A stretch of 64,000 nucleotides of DNA from positions 682,001 to 746,000 of the forward strand of contig NZ_CP068046.1 in NCBI RefSeq assembly GCF_016698665.1, read 5' to 3'. How positions within the stretch are numbered: the first letter of the stretch is position 1; each line of letters starts with the position of its first letter. Shown here piece after piece: positions 33,861 through 43,129 of the stretch. Under the pieces are notes generated by a model. It searched no databases. It saw only the letters and a program-made list of their open reading frames with translations, and was not told where the DNA came from. Both the position numbers and the translations under genes were made by a program. This DNA comes from Devosia rhizoryzae. GTDB taxonomy: Bacteria > Pseudomonadota > Alphaproteobacteria > Rhizobiales > Devosiaceae.

Positions 33861-34745
33861 TCAATACTGAACACGCCGCTCGATAAAGCGGAACTGGATG
33901 GCGGTGAGGGCGATGACGATCAGCATGAGGATGACCGATTGCGCGGCGGAAGAGCCGATATTGAGACCGAGGAAGCCGTCGGCATAGACTTTGTAGACCA
34001 GCGTGTTGGTGGCCTGGTTGGGGCCACCCGACGTCGTCGCATCGATGATGCCGAAGGTGTCGAACATGGCATAGTTGATGTTGACGATGAGGAGGAAGAA
34101 GGTCGTCGGCGACAGCAGCGGCAGGACGATGGTGAAGAAGCGCTTGAAGGGACCGGCGCCATCGATGGCGGCTGCTTCGGTCAGCGACTGCGGCACGGAT
34201 TGAAGGCCGGCGACGAAGAACAGGAAGTTGTAGGAAATCTGCTTCCAACTGGCCGCGATGATGACGAGGATCATAGCCTGATCGCCGTTCACACGGGGGT
34301 TCCAGGCGATGCCGAGGCCGCGCATCATATAGGGCAGGATGCCGATTGTGGGATTGAAGATGAACCACCAGAGGATGCCGACAACCACCGGCGCCACGGC
34401 GTAGGGCCAGACAAGAAGGGTCGTATAGACCCGGTTGGTGCGGAGCACACGATTGACCGCAACGGCGAGCAGCAGCGACACGCACATGGACAGAATGGTC
34501 ACCGAAACGGCGAAGACGGCGGTGCGGCTCAGCGAATTGACGTAGTTCGGATCGGCGAACAGGCGGGTGTAGTTTTCGAACCAGATGAAGGTGGTCCTGA
34601 AGCCGAAGGGGTCTTCGCGCTCGAAGGAGGATTTGACCGCCTGAAGGGCCGGCCAAATGAAGAAGATCAGCGTCACGGCAAGCTGCGGGAGAAGGAGGAA
34701 GTAGGGCAGCAGCTTGTTTGGAAAGATCGTGCGCTTTGTCTGCAT
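33861..34745 (-). CDS. ugpA: sn-glycerol-3-phosphate-type permease
   Basis: The 294-residue permease of the MalF family starts [21 protein letters not shown]. It has six membrane segments and the EAA loop [25 protein letters not shown] near residues 185-209. ATG 34745 was chosen because the frame upstream runs through the palindromic element at 34771-34884 and has no coding character. Confidence 0.93.
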   Translation of the reverse strand: MQTKRTIFPNKLLPYFLLLPQLAVTLIFFIWPALQAVKSSFEREDPFGFRTTFIWFENYTRLFADPNYVNSLSRTAVFAVSVTILSMCVSLLLAVAVNRVLRTNRVYTTLLVWPYAVAPVVVGILWWFIFNPTIGILPYMMRGLGIAWNPRVNGDQAMILVIIAASWKQISYNFLFFVAGLQSVPQSLTEAAAIDGAGPFKRFFTIVLPLLSPTTFFLLIVNINYAMFDTFGIIDATTSGGPNQATNTLVYKVYADGFLGLNIGSSAAQSVILMLIVIALTAIQFRFIERRVQY

Positions 34746-34770
34746 GTGTGCGTCCGGCTCGGGAAGAGGA

Positions 34771-34884
34771 CCCCCACCCGGCCTCCCCCTTAAGGAGGGG
34801 GAGGAGTAGGCCGGCGGGTGATCTGAAGGAATGGCCGCACTCAATGCGGCTCCTCCCCCGCTTGCGGGGGAGGATGGGTGGGGG
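34771..34884. repeat. pair of inverted REP-like palindromes
   Basis: Two copies of an element made of CCCCCACCC, a short gap and a CCTCCCCC hairpin lie head to head (34771-34804 and, on the minus strand, 34884-34850). They fill the ugpB-ugpA gap. Such extragenic palindromes often stabilise the upstream message, here that of the abundant binding protein. Confidence 0.75.
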
Positions 34885-34890
34885 CTTGGC

Positions 34891-36216
34891 TTAGCTATTG
34901 GCGGCTTCGAAGTCACGCAGGATCTGGTTGCCGCGTTCCACGGCGGAGTCCAGGGCTTCCTGGGCGGTCTTGGAGCCGGCGAGCAGGGCTTCGAACTCTT
35001 CGTCGACGATGGCGCGAACCTGGGTCAGGTTGCCGAAGCGGATGCCCTTGGAATTGGCCGAGGGGGTGCCGCGGGTGATCTGGTTGATCGCGATGTCTGA
35101 GCCTGGGTTTTCGGCGTAGTAGCCTTGTTCCTGGCCCAGTTCATAGGCGGCATTGGTGATCGGCAGGTAGCCGGTCTCCTGGTGCCACTTGGCCTGGACT
35201 TCGGGGCTCGAGAGGTAGGTGAAGAACTTGGCGACGCCGGTATAGACTTCCGGAGCCTTGCCGTTGAGCGCCCAGAGAGTTGCACCACCGATGATCGAGT
35301 TCTTCGGCTCGTCAATGACGTCGTCATAGTAGGGGAGAGGCGCGAAGCCGACTTCGAAGTCGGTTGCATTGGTGATGACTCCAGCGCGGCCAGCCGAGGA
35401 GTTCATGAAGATCGCGCATTCCTGCGAATAGAACTTAGGCGCAGCGTCGGCGGCGCCAGCCGGGCCACCATACTGGAAGAGGCCTTCATCGGACCACCTC
35501 TTGAGGTTGTCCCAGTGGCGAACCTGCAGCTCGCCGTTGAAGACGAATTCGGTGCCGAGACCGCCAAAGCCGTTCTCGAGCGTGCCGAAGGGCTTGTCGT
35601 GCAGGGCCGAAAGGTTTTCGGTCTGGATCCAGGTGATCCAGGCGCTCGACAGGGCGCAGGGAGCGGCGCCGGATTCGACGATCTGGCGGCCCATGGTTTC
35701 GAGCTCGGCCCAAGTCTTGGGGGCGACTTCGGGATCAAGGCCGGCTTTTTCGAAGACGTCCTTGTTGTAGTACATGATCGGGGTCGAGGAATTGAACGGC
35801 ATCGAAAGGATGTTGCCGTTGGTGTCCGAGTAGTAGCCGGTGACTGGGGCGAGGAAGCCTGACGGATCCCAGGCTTCCCCGGCATCAGCCATCAGCTGGT
35901 AGACCGGATTCACGGCGCCGGTGGCTGCCATCATGGTGCCGGTGCCGACTTCGAAGACCTGAACGATTGCCGGCTGTTCGTTGGCGCGGAACGCGGCAAT
36001 GGCGGCGGTCAGCGTCTCGGCATAGCTGCCCTTGTAGGTGGGGACGACGGTGTATTCGTCCTGGCTGTCATTAAAGCCCTGGGCGATCGCCTCGAGCCGC
36101 TGACCCAGTTCGGCGTCCATGGCGTGCCACCAGGAAATTTCGGTCTGTGCGAAAGCCGGCGTCGCGGCGAGCATGGCGGCGAGGCCGACGGACAAGCTCA
36201 AAGCGGTCTTGGACAT
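34891..36216 (-). CDS. ugpB: sn-glycerol-3-phosphate-type binding protein
   Basis: The 441-residue periplasmic binding protein has a signal peptide ([16 protein letters not shown]) and the extracellular solute-binding family 1 layout, with [18 protein letters not shown] at the mature N-terminus and [22 protein letters not shown] near residue 340, characteristic of UgpB. ATG 36216 was chosen for the signal peptide. It is the first gene of ugpBAEC-ugpQ and is separated from ugpA by REP-like palindromes. Confidence 0.93.
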   Translation of the reverse strand: MSKTALSLSVGLAAMLAATPAFAQTEISWWHAMDAELGQRLEAIAQGFNDSQDEYTVVPTYKGSYAETLTAAIAAFRANEQPAIVQVFEVGTGTMMAATGAVNPVYQLMADAGEAWDPSGFLAPVTGYYSDTNGNILSMPFNSSTPIMYYNKDVFEKAGLDPEVAPKTWAELETMGRQIVESGAAPCALSSAWITWIQTENLSALHDKPFGTLENGFGGLGTEFVFNGELQVRHWDNLKRWSDEGLFQYGGPAGAADAAPKFYSQECAIFMNSSAGRAGVITNATDFEVGFAPLPYYDDVIDEPKNSIIGGATLWALNGKAPEVYTGVAKFFTYLSSPEVQAKWHQETGYLPITNAAYELGQEQGYYAENPGSDIAINQITRGTPSANSKGIRFGNLTQVRAIVDEEFEALLAGSKTAQEALDSAVERGNQILRDFEAANS

Positions 36217-36418
36217 GCTTACTCCCTGAAATCTTGCATAGGACGTATTCGTCCGGCGCATATCTGTTGCTGAAATTCGAAATTGTTCAAGAGAACATTT
36301 CGGGCAAGCCGCGGCATCCGCCCCGGCTGTGGCGGCCTTCTATGGCGGTTGCTTTTCAGTTTTGTGACAGTGGATCAGCTTGAAAAAGGCTGTGGAAATC
36401 CGCGGCCAGACGCCCGGC

Positions 36419-37030
36419 CTAGTGCTGGAAGACGACGAGACCCGCTGCCGTGGCCATCATGGCGCCGGCGGTTTTGTTGAGGCGGCTGATGGCGCGATCG
36501 CTCTTGAACATTTCGCGGGCGGCCGAAGCGAGCCAGGCATAGGTCGAGCAGATGATCAGCAGCATGACGATGACGATGGCCGTCAGTTCGGCAAAAGCGA
36601 TCGGGCTCATCTGGTTGAGCGGCACGACGGTGGGCAGGATGGCGAGAAAGAAGACGATGGTCTTGGGATTGCCCAGCGTCAGCGAAAAGCCGGCGAGGAA
36701 GGTGCGCCAAGCGCCTTCCTTTTTCGGCTTCATCTGCTCCGAGCCCGGGCGTGCGGTCCAGAATTTGTAGGCGACGTAGAGGAGGTAAGCGGCGCCTGCG
36801 AAGCGGACGATGATGAAAACAGGTCCAAAGACGGCCGCAACTGCGGCGAGGCCGAAGATGGCGAACATGAAGTAGACGAGGTCACCGGCAAGGATGCCCA
36901 GGATCATCGGCACAGCCCCGCGAAAGCCGCCACCCAGCGCCCGTGCCACTACGGCTGCGACGCCCGGACCTGGCACGATCACCGCGATGGAATAGGCGAC
37001 GGTAAAGGTAACGAGGGTGAAAAGGTCCAT
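36419..37030 (-). CDS. LysE/RhtB-family exporter
   Basis: The 203-residue membrane protein has six segments and the family motif VIVPGPGVAAVVARALGGG near residues 15-33, then GFSLTLGNPKTIVFFLAILP. LysE/RhtB proteins export amino acids such as lysine, threonine or homoserine lactone. The substrate cannot be told. ATG 37030 was chosen. It stands alone between ugpB and the ABC-F gene. Confidence 0.9.
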   Translation of the reverse strand: MDLFTLVTFTVAYSIAVIVPGPGVAAVVARALGGGFRGAVPMILGILAGDLVYFMFAIFGLAAVAAVFGPVFIIVRFAGAAYLLYVAYKFWTARPGSEQMKPKKEGAWRTFLAGFSLTLGNPKTIVFFLAILPTVVPLNQMSPIAFAELTAIVIVMLLIICSTYAWLASAAREMFKSDRAISRLNKTAGAMMATAAGLVVFQH

Positions 37031-37202
37031 TTGGCGGCTCCAGCGGCAGCGGACACTAGCCAAGCGTCGCGTGATTTTCCAGCACGAGGTTGACGCGGGC
37101 GCTCAGCCCATTATCTTCAGTCCCATCGCAACTCGACCGGACGGTCCTCGATGGAAATGACCCCTAACGCAATGCCGACCTGCTTTGCCAATGGGGATCT
37201 CC

Positions 37203-38783
37203 ATGCCTGCTTCCGTCACGATTTCGCGTCTTTCCTACGTCGGCCCTGACGGCCAGACGCTTTTTTCCAATCTCGATCTTAGTTTTGGTCCCGGCCGAAC
37301 CGGGCTCGTCGGGCGCAATGGCGTCGGCAAGACCACGCTGTTCCGCCTGATCGCCGGTGAACTTGCGCCCGCGGCGGGAACGGTAAGCGTTACCGGCCGC
37401 ATGGGTGTGTTGCGCCAGGAAGTCCGGCCGGGCGAGGGCGAGACGGTCGCCGACCGGTTTGGGGTGCGCGAGGGGCTGGCGTTGCAGGAACGCGCGACGA
37501 ATGGCACTGCGACTGCCGAGGAACTGGCCGATGCGGACTGGACGCTCCAAGCGCGGTTCGAAGCGGCGCTGGCGGAACTCGGTTGGCCGGTCGGCGGCGA
37601 CACGCTGCTGTCGAACCTTTCCGGCGGGCAGCGGACGCGGGTGGCGCTGGCGGCCCTGGTGTTCGATGCGCCGGACCTGATCCTTCTCGATGAGCCGACC
37701 AACAATCTCGACGATGATGGACGGGCAGCCGTCACTGAGTTGCTCGCCGGCTGGCGCGGGGCAGCGATCGTTATCAGCCATGATCGGGCCCTGCTCGAAA
37801 CCATGGATGCCATTGTTGAACTGACCGGGCTTGGCGCGACGAGCTATGGCGGCAACTGGAGCTTTTATCGCGAGCGCAAGGCGCTGGAGCTTTCGGCTGC
37901 GCAGCACGACCTCGATATTGCCCAGCGCCAGCAGCGCGATGCTGCACGGGCGGCGCAGGAGGCGCGCGAGCGGCAGGACAAGCGCGATGCGGGCGGCCGG
38001 CGCAAGGCGGCAAAAGGCGACATGCCCAAAATCTTGCTGGGCGGCATGAAGCGGCGCGCGGAAGAGACGTCTGCGGGCCTTCATCGGCTCTCCGAAAAGC
38101 AGGCGGATGCGGCCGAGGTGCAGGCGCGGGAAGCACGGGCGAGGATCGAAGTGCTGACGCCGTTTGCGGTCAAGCTGGCATCGAGCGGCGTTCATGCCGG
38201 AAAGGTCGTGTTGCGGGCGCAGGGAGTTAGTGGCGGTCATCATCCGGAGCGTCCGGTGATCCGCGACTTCTCGCTCGACCTTGTCGGGCCCAAGCGGGTG
38301 GCCATCACTGGGCCGAACGGGTCGGGGAAGACCACCCTGTTGCGGTTGCTGACGGGGTCGCTGGTGCCGAGTTCCGGCTCGGTGCAGATCGGCGGGACGA
38401 TGGCTTTGCTCGATCAGCAGGTGGCGCTGCTCGATCGCCGCCAGTCGATTGTCGACAACTTTCGCCGGCTCAATCCCGAAAGCTCGGTCAACGACTGCCG
38501 GGCGGTGCTGGCGGCCTTCATGTTTCGCAACGATGCGGCGCTGCAGGTGGTGGGCACGCTGAGCGGCGGGGAGATGTTGCGGGCGGGACTGGCTTGTGTG
38601 CTGGGTGGCGTGCGGCCACCCATGCTCCTGGTGCTGGACGAACCCACCAACCACCTCGATATCGGAGCGATCGAGGTGGTCGAGGCGGGTTTACGGGCAT
38701 TCGACGGCGCGCTCCTGGTGGTCAGTCACGACCGGGCGTTCCTCGGGGCCATAGGGATGGAGCGGGAGGTGCGGTTGACCTAG
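37203..38783 (+). CDS. ABC-F family ATPase
   Basis: A protein of about 526 residues with two ABC cassettes and no membrane segments. Walker A is GRNGVGKTT in the first and GPNGSGKTT in the second. Signatures are NLSGGQRTR and TLSGGEMLR, and both Walker B sites read LDEPTNxLD. A linker rich in Arg and Ala (QRDAARAAQEARERQDKRDAGGRRKAA region) lies between them. ABC-F proteins act on the ribosome in translation or antibiotic protection. ATG 37203 was preferred to an in-frame TTG at 37185. The stop overlaps the convergent nucleoside hydrolase stop. Confidence 0.93.
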   Translation: MPASVTISRLSYVGPDGQTLFSNLDLSFGPGRTGLVGRNGVGKTTLFRLIAGELAPAAGTVSVTGRMGVLRQEVRPGEGETVADRFGVREGLALQERATNGTATAEELADADWTLQARFEAALAELGWPVGGDTLLSNLSGGQRTRVALAALVFDAPDLILLDEPTNNLDDDGRAAVTELLAGWRGAAIVISHDRALLETMDAIVELTGLGATSYGGNWSFYRERKALELSAAQHDLDIAQRQQRDAARAAQEARERQDKRDAGGRRKAAKGDMPKILLGGMKRRAEETSAGLHRLSEKQADAAEVQAREARARIEVLTPFAVKLASSGVHAGKVVLRAQGVSGGHHPERPVIRDFSLDLVGPKRVAITGPNGSGKTTLLRLLTGSLVPSSGSVQIGGTMALLDQQVALLDRRQSIVDNFRRLNPESSVNDCRAVLAAFMFRNDAALQVVGTLSGGEMLRAGLACVLGGVRPPMLLVLDEPTNHLDIGAIEVVEAGLRAFDGALLVVSHDRAFLGAIGMEREVRLT

Positions 38784-39721
38784 GGCAGACGCGCCAGCCG
38801 TTCGGTCAGCAGCTTGTAGAAGCCGTCCGCGTCGCCGCTGCGCATGTAGGTGGCGTTGCGGGGGCGCTCGGTGACGTGCCAGTAATCGACCACGGTCATG
38901 CCGACCGTGAGCTCGCTTGCCGTTTCGATTTCGACATTGCAGTGGCGGCCTTCGAAGAGCTCAGGCTGGAGCAGGTAGGCGATGACGGTGGGGTCGTGCA
39001 GCGGGGCGCCGGTCCAACCGTATTTCTTGAGGTCGAAGCCTTCCGAGAAGGTCAGCATGTCGTAGACCGCCTGGCCGCTGCGGTTGCCGAGGGCCTTGAT
39101 AGCGTCGAGGCGGGCAGGGGTCGACTGGATCATGTGGGTGACGTCGAGTGGCTGGATGGTGATCGGCCCACCGCAGCGCATGACCACATTTGCGGCCTCG
39201 GGATCGACATAGATGTTGAATTCGGCGGCCGGCGTGATGTTGCCGACCTCGAAATACGCCCCGCCCATCATGACGATTTCCTGGATGCGGTCGGCAATCT
39301 CGGGCTGTTTGATTAGTGCCATGGCGATGTTGGTCAGCGGTCCGAGCGTGCAGAGGGTCACGGTCTTCGGCTCGGCATTCATCAGTGTGTCGATGATGTA
39401 ATCGACGCCGTGCTGGGCTTGCAGCGGGACCTGCGGATCGGGGAGGTCGGGGCCGTTGAGACCAGTGTCGCCGTGGACGTGTTCGGCGGTCACCAGGGTG
39501 CGGCGCATGGGGCGGGCGCAGCCGGCATAGACGGGGATGTCGGTGCGGCCGGATAGCTCGACTACCTTGCGCGCATTGATGGCATTTTGGGCAAGGCCGA
39601 CATTGCCGGCGACTGCCACGATGCCGAGCACTTCGATCTCTTCAGGCGAGGCAAGGGCGAGAAGAATGGCGACGGCATCGTCCTGACCAGGATCAGTGTC
39701 GATGATGATTTTGCGCGACAT
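38780..39721 (-). CDS. inosine/uridine-preferring nucleoside hydrolase
   Basis: The 313-residue protein starts MSRKIIIDTDPGQDDAVA, with the calcium-binding DxDxxxDD motif. EFNIYVDPEAANVV near residue 170 and the C-terminal HDPTVIAYL with the catalytic His follow. It cleaves ribonucleosides to base and ribose in the cytoplasm. ATG 39721 was chosen. It converges with the ABC-F gene with a 4-base overlap. Confidence 0.93.
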   Translation of the reverse strand: MSRKIIIDTDPGQDDAVAILLALASPEEIEVLGIVAVAGNVGLAQNAINARKVVELSGRTDIPVYAGCARPMRRTLVTAEHVHGDTGLNGPDLPDPQVPLQAQHGVDYIIDTLMNAEPKTVTLCTLGPLTNIAMALIKQPEIADRIQEIVMMGGAYFEVGNITPAAEFNIYVDPEAANVVMRCGGPITIQPLDVTHMIQSTPARLDAIKALGNRSGQAVYDMLTFSEGFDLKKYGWTGAPLHDPTVIAYLLQPELFEGRHCNVEIETASELTVGMTVVDYWHVTERPRNATYMRSGDADGFYKLLTERLARLP

Positions 39722-39852
39722 GGAGCTTTCCGAAAGCTTGAGGATTCGGGCCAAGCTTACCCAAGCCTGACGGCTGGGTCGACAGGTTGTAAGGGAGGAA
39801 CACTTGGGGGTGGGAGACGTTTTCGGCGCAAGTAACTGCGTCGGTGACCACT

Positions 39853-41118
39853 ATGCCCATGCCTGTACCAAAGGCCGTTTCTGCCGACATGTCGCAAAGC
39901 CAATTTGAGCGAATTCTCGGCAATGCCGCACGGCTTGCCCTGATCGGTATCGGCTTTGTGGTCCTTCTGGTTTCGCTGCAGGCCGGTCAGGTGTTTCTGG
40001 CGCCGGTCATGCTGGCCGTCGTTGTCGGGTTGATGTTCGGCCCGGTTGCCGATCGGCTTGAGGGCTGGGGGGTGCCGCCGGCGCTTTCGGCAGGCGTAGT
40101 CGTGCTGCTGCTGTTGAGCGTCATCGCCGGCTTCGCCGTGATTTTCGCCGTGCCGCTCAGCGATTGGATCGCTCGGGCTCCGGTGATCTGGGAGAAGCTG
40201 CAGCAGCAGATCGCCAACCTCAAGGAGCCGCTCGAATCCCTGTCGAGCTTCCAGGAACAGTTCAGCTCGGTGCTGGGCTCGGATTCGGCAGTGTCGGTGA
40301 CGGTCGAGGATGGGAGCGCCATGACTGGCATGGCGATGCTGGCGCCGGCGATCCTCGCGCAGGTTGCGATCTTTCTCGCCAGCCTCTACTTCTTCGTGGC
40401 CACGCGCGACCACATCCGGGTGTCGATCCTTTCCATGTGCGTGACGCGCCGGATGCGCTGGCGTACCGCTCATATTTTTCGCGAGGTCGAGCACAAGGTC
40501 AGCCGCTTCCTGCTTTCGGTGACCATGATCAATCTGTGCGTCGGCACGGCGGTGACGCTGGCCATGTGGGCGATCGGCATGCCGTCGCCGCTTCTGTGGG
40601 GCGCGATGGCGGCGGTGCTGAACTACATCCCTTATGTGGGGCAGGCGGTGATGATCACCGTGCTGCTGATGGTGGGACTCGGCACCGAAACGGAGCTGTT
40701 TCGTATTCTCCTGCCGGTCATCTGCTACGCCAGCATCAACTTCGTCGAAGGGCAGATTTTTACGCCGCAGTTCATCGGCAAGACGCTGACCCTCAATCCG
40801 TTCGTCATTTTCCTCTCGATTACATTCTGGATCTGGGCGTGGGGACCGGTGGGCGGCCTTGTAGCCGTGCCGATGCTGCTGATCGCGCAGTCGGTGATTG
40901 CCCATGTGCTGCCCGGCAAGCCGGTAAAGCCGAAACGTCCCGTCTACCGGACGCGGCAGATGAGCGACCGGGACGAGCTTCTGGCCAATGCTGCGCAGGC
41001 CGTCCGCGAGCAGCGACTGGAAGAAGAGGCTGAGCCGGACAAGGGCCAGAAGCGAAAGGAGGAGCGCTTGAGCCCGCCCGCCGGGACGGCACCGGATGGC
41101 GTCGACCCGGCTGGCTGA
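39853..41118 (+). CDS. AI-2E family permease
   Basis: The 421-residue membrane protein matches the AI-2E/PerM family: clustered N-terminal segments (GIGFVVLLVSLQAGQVFLAPVM), a soluble region, then LLWGAMAAVLNYIPYVGQAV and FVEGQIFTPQFIGKTLTLNP, the most conserved motif. A cytoplasmic charged tail follows. Some members export autoinducer-2 and others are Na+/H+ antiporters. The substrate is unknown. The start is uncertain among closely spaced codons (39844-39889). Confidence 0.87.
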   Translation: MPMPVPKAVSADMSQSQFERILGNAARLALIGIGFVVLLVSLQAGQVFLAPVMLAVVVGLMFGPVADRLEGWGVPPALSAGVVVLLLLSVIAGFAVIFAVPLSDWIARAPVIWEKLQQQIANLKEPLESLSSFQEQFSSVLGSDSAVSVTVEDGSAMTGMAMLAPAILAQVAIFLASLYFFVATRDHIRVSILSMCVTRRMRWRTAHIFREVEHKVSRFLLSVTMINLCVGTAVTLAMWAIGMPSPLLWGAMAAVLNYIPYVGQAVMITVLLMVGLGTETELFRILLPVICYASINFVEGQIFTPQFIGKTLTLNPFVIFLSITFWIWAWGPVGGLVAVPMLLIAQSVIAHVLPGKPVKPKRPVYRTRQMSDRDELLANAAQAVREQRLEEEAEPDKGQKRKEERLSPPAGTAPDGVDPAG

Positions 41119-41200
41119 CACATAGAAGCCAGTCGAGCCCCTTGCTTGACGCCAGCGCCTTGCCGCACCAGTGTCGCGCCAAAGCGTATTTGGGGTTTCG

Positions 41201-43045
41201 ATGGCGGGCGAAGTAGTTTCCCATGCGGCAGAAGCCGCGCATCATGGCGTGGATCTCGTGCCGATCGTGGCGCTTCTGGCGGCCGGCGTCATTGCCGTGC
41301 CGCTGTTCAAGCGATTCGGACTTGGGTCGGTCCTAGGCTATCTGGCGGCGGGCTTGATCCTCGGGCCATCAGGCATCGGGCTGATCCGCGATCCGGCGGC
41401 GATCCTTGCTGCGGCAGAACTCGGTGTCGTGCTGTTCCTGTTTATCATCGGGCTCGAAATGGAGCCCAGCAAGCTCTGGGCATTGCGGAAACAAATCTTC
41501 GGGCTGGGGGTGATCCAGGTCGCGGTCTGCGGCGCGCTCCTGACTGGGGTTGGTATCCTGCTGGGGTTCGCACCCGCCGTAGCCTTCGTCTTCGGCATGG
41601 GCTTCGTGCTGACCTCTACCGCCATCGTCATGCAGATACTGGGCGAGCGCGGTGAGCTGACAACCCCGGGCGGGCAGCGCATGGTGTCGATCCTCTTGCT
41701 CGAAGACCTCGCCATCGTGCCGCTCTTGGCGGTAGTGGCGCTGCTCGCGCCATCGACGGGTGAGGTGGATGCATGGACGCGGATCATCGCCGTCGCAGCT
41801 GCGATCGGCGCCATCCTGGCGCTGATCTTTGTCGGGCGCCGGATCATGAATCCGTTCTTCGCGCTTCTCGCGCAGGCCAAGGTGCGGGAAGTGATGACGG
41901 CAGCGGCGTTGCTGGTCGTGCTGGGCGCGGCGCTCCTGTTCCAGGCGAGCGGGCTCTCCATGGCCATGGGGGCGTTTCTCGCAGGCGTGCTGCTCTCGAC
42001 CTCGACCTTCAAGCATCAGCTCGAGGCGGACGTAGAGCCTTTCCGCGGTCTGCTGCTGGGTCTCTTCTTCCTCGCCGTGGGCATGTCGCTCGATCTTGCC
42101 GTGGTGGCTGCGAGCTGGCAGATCATCGCCCTTAGCGTCGTCTGCTACATGCTGGTCAAAGCGGGCGCGATCTACATCATCGCCCGGCTTTTGCGCTCCA
42201 GCCATGGCGAGGCGCTGGAGCGGGCGGTGTTGATGGGGCAGGGCGGCGAATTTGCTTTCGTGCTCTACACTACCGCTGCCTCGGCGGGGCTGATCGACGC
42301 GCCGACCAATGCGATCTTCACCGCCACGGTGATCATCTCCATGGTGCTGACGCCATTTGCGATCATCCCCATGCGCATGTTCATGCCCAAGGAAGTGCAG
42401 TCCTTCGAGGGCGTGGAGAAGGCCGATGGCCTTTCCGGGCGCGTCCTTATCATTGGCTTCGGCCGCTTCGGACAGATTGCCAGCCAGCCGCTTCTGGCGC
42501 TGCGCCATTCGGTGTCGATCATCGACAACGACACATCGATGATCCGCGCTGCCGCCCAGATCGGCTTCAAGGTCTATTACGGCGACGGCACGCGGCTCGA
42601 TATCCTCCATGCCGCAGGGGCCGGCTCCGCGGACCTGATCCTCGTCTGCACGAATGACAAGGTGCAGACCACGCGCATCGCCGAACTGTTGCGCGACGAG
42701 TTTCCGCTCGCTCGCGTCATGGCCCGCGCCTTCGACCGTGGTCATGCCATCGAGCTGATCCGTGCCGGGGTCGAGTATCAGCATCGCGAGCTTTTCGATT
42801 CTGCCATCACCTTCGGCGGGGAAGCGATCCGCATGCTGGGTGCCGACGAGCAGCAGATCGAGGGCGTCATCGACGGCGTGCGTGACCGCGACCGGCAGCG
42901 CTTCGAGATGCAGCTCAATGGCGAAGACTGGCGCCAACTTGGACAGTTGCTGCTCAGCAATGCCCGCGAACAGGCGCGCGAAGGCGGCGTCCGGGTCACG
43001 GAAGAGCAGGACGCTGTGGTCGTGACTGCAGAGAAGGTGGACTGA
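41201..43045 (+). CDS. Kef-type cation/proton antiporter
   Basis: The 614-residue protein has an N-terminal CPA2 domain with about twelve membrane segments (FKRFGLGSVLGYLAAGLILGP, GMGFVLTSTAIVMQIL) and an RCK_N domain from about residue 408 (GRVLIIGFGRFGQIASQPL). A short charged tail follows. This is the KefB/KefC layout for K+/H+ exchange. No ancillary KefF/KefG quinone reductase gene is adjacent. ATG 41201 was chosen over GTG 41171. Confidence 0.9.
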   Translation: MAGEVVSHAAEAAHHGVDLVPIVALLAAGVIAVPLFKRFGLGSVLGYLAAGLILGPSGIGLIRDPAAILAAAELGVVLFLFIIGLEMEPSKLWALRKQIFGLGVIQVAVCGALLTGVGILLGFAPAVAFVFGMGFVLTSTAIVMQILGERGELTTPGGQRMVSILLLEDLAIVPLLAVVALLAPSTGEVDAWTRIIAVAAAIGAILALIFVGRRIMNPFFALLAQAKVREVMTAAALLVVLGAALLFQASGLSMAMGAFLAGVLLSTSTFKHQLEADVEPFRGLLLGLFFLAVGMSLDLAVVAASWQIIALSVVCYMLVKAGAIYIIARLLRSSHGEALERAVLMGQGGEFAFVLYTTAASAGLIDAPTNAIFTATVIISMVLTPFAIIPMRMFMPKEVQSFEGVEKADGLSGRVLIIGFGRFGQIASQPLLALRHSVSIIDNDTSMIRAAAQIGFKVYYGDGTRLDILHAAGAGSADLILVCTNDKVQTTRIAELLRDEFPLARVMARAFDRGHAIELIRAGVEYQHRELFDSAITFGGEAIRMLGADEQQIEGVIDGVRDRDRQRFEMQLNGEDWRQLGQLLLSNAREQAREGGVRVTEEQDAVVVTAEKVD

Positions 43046-43129
43046 GCGGGGGGCTTTTCCCTGTCACGTTTGCGTGCCACAGTGCCCCCGTTCTGAGGGG
43101 AACATCGCTTATGAATTTTGGGTTGCGAC

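Noticed and set aside
39757..43020. Long minus-strand frames opposite the AI-2E and Kef genes (454 and 522 codons)
   Set aside because: Composition is Arg/His/Gln-rich and repetitive as expected for antisense of membrane proteins; the plus-strand genes are clear families.
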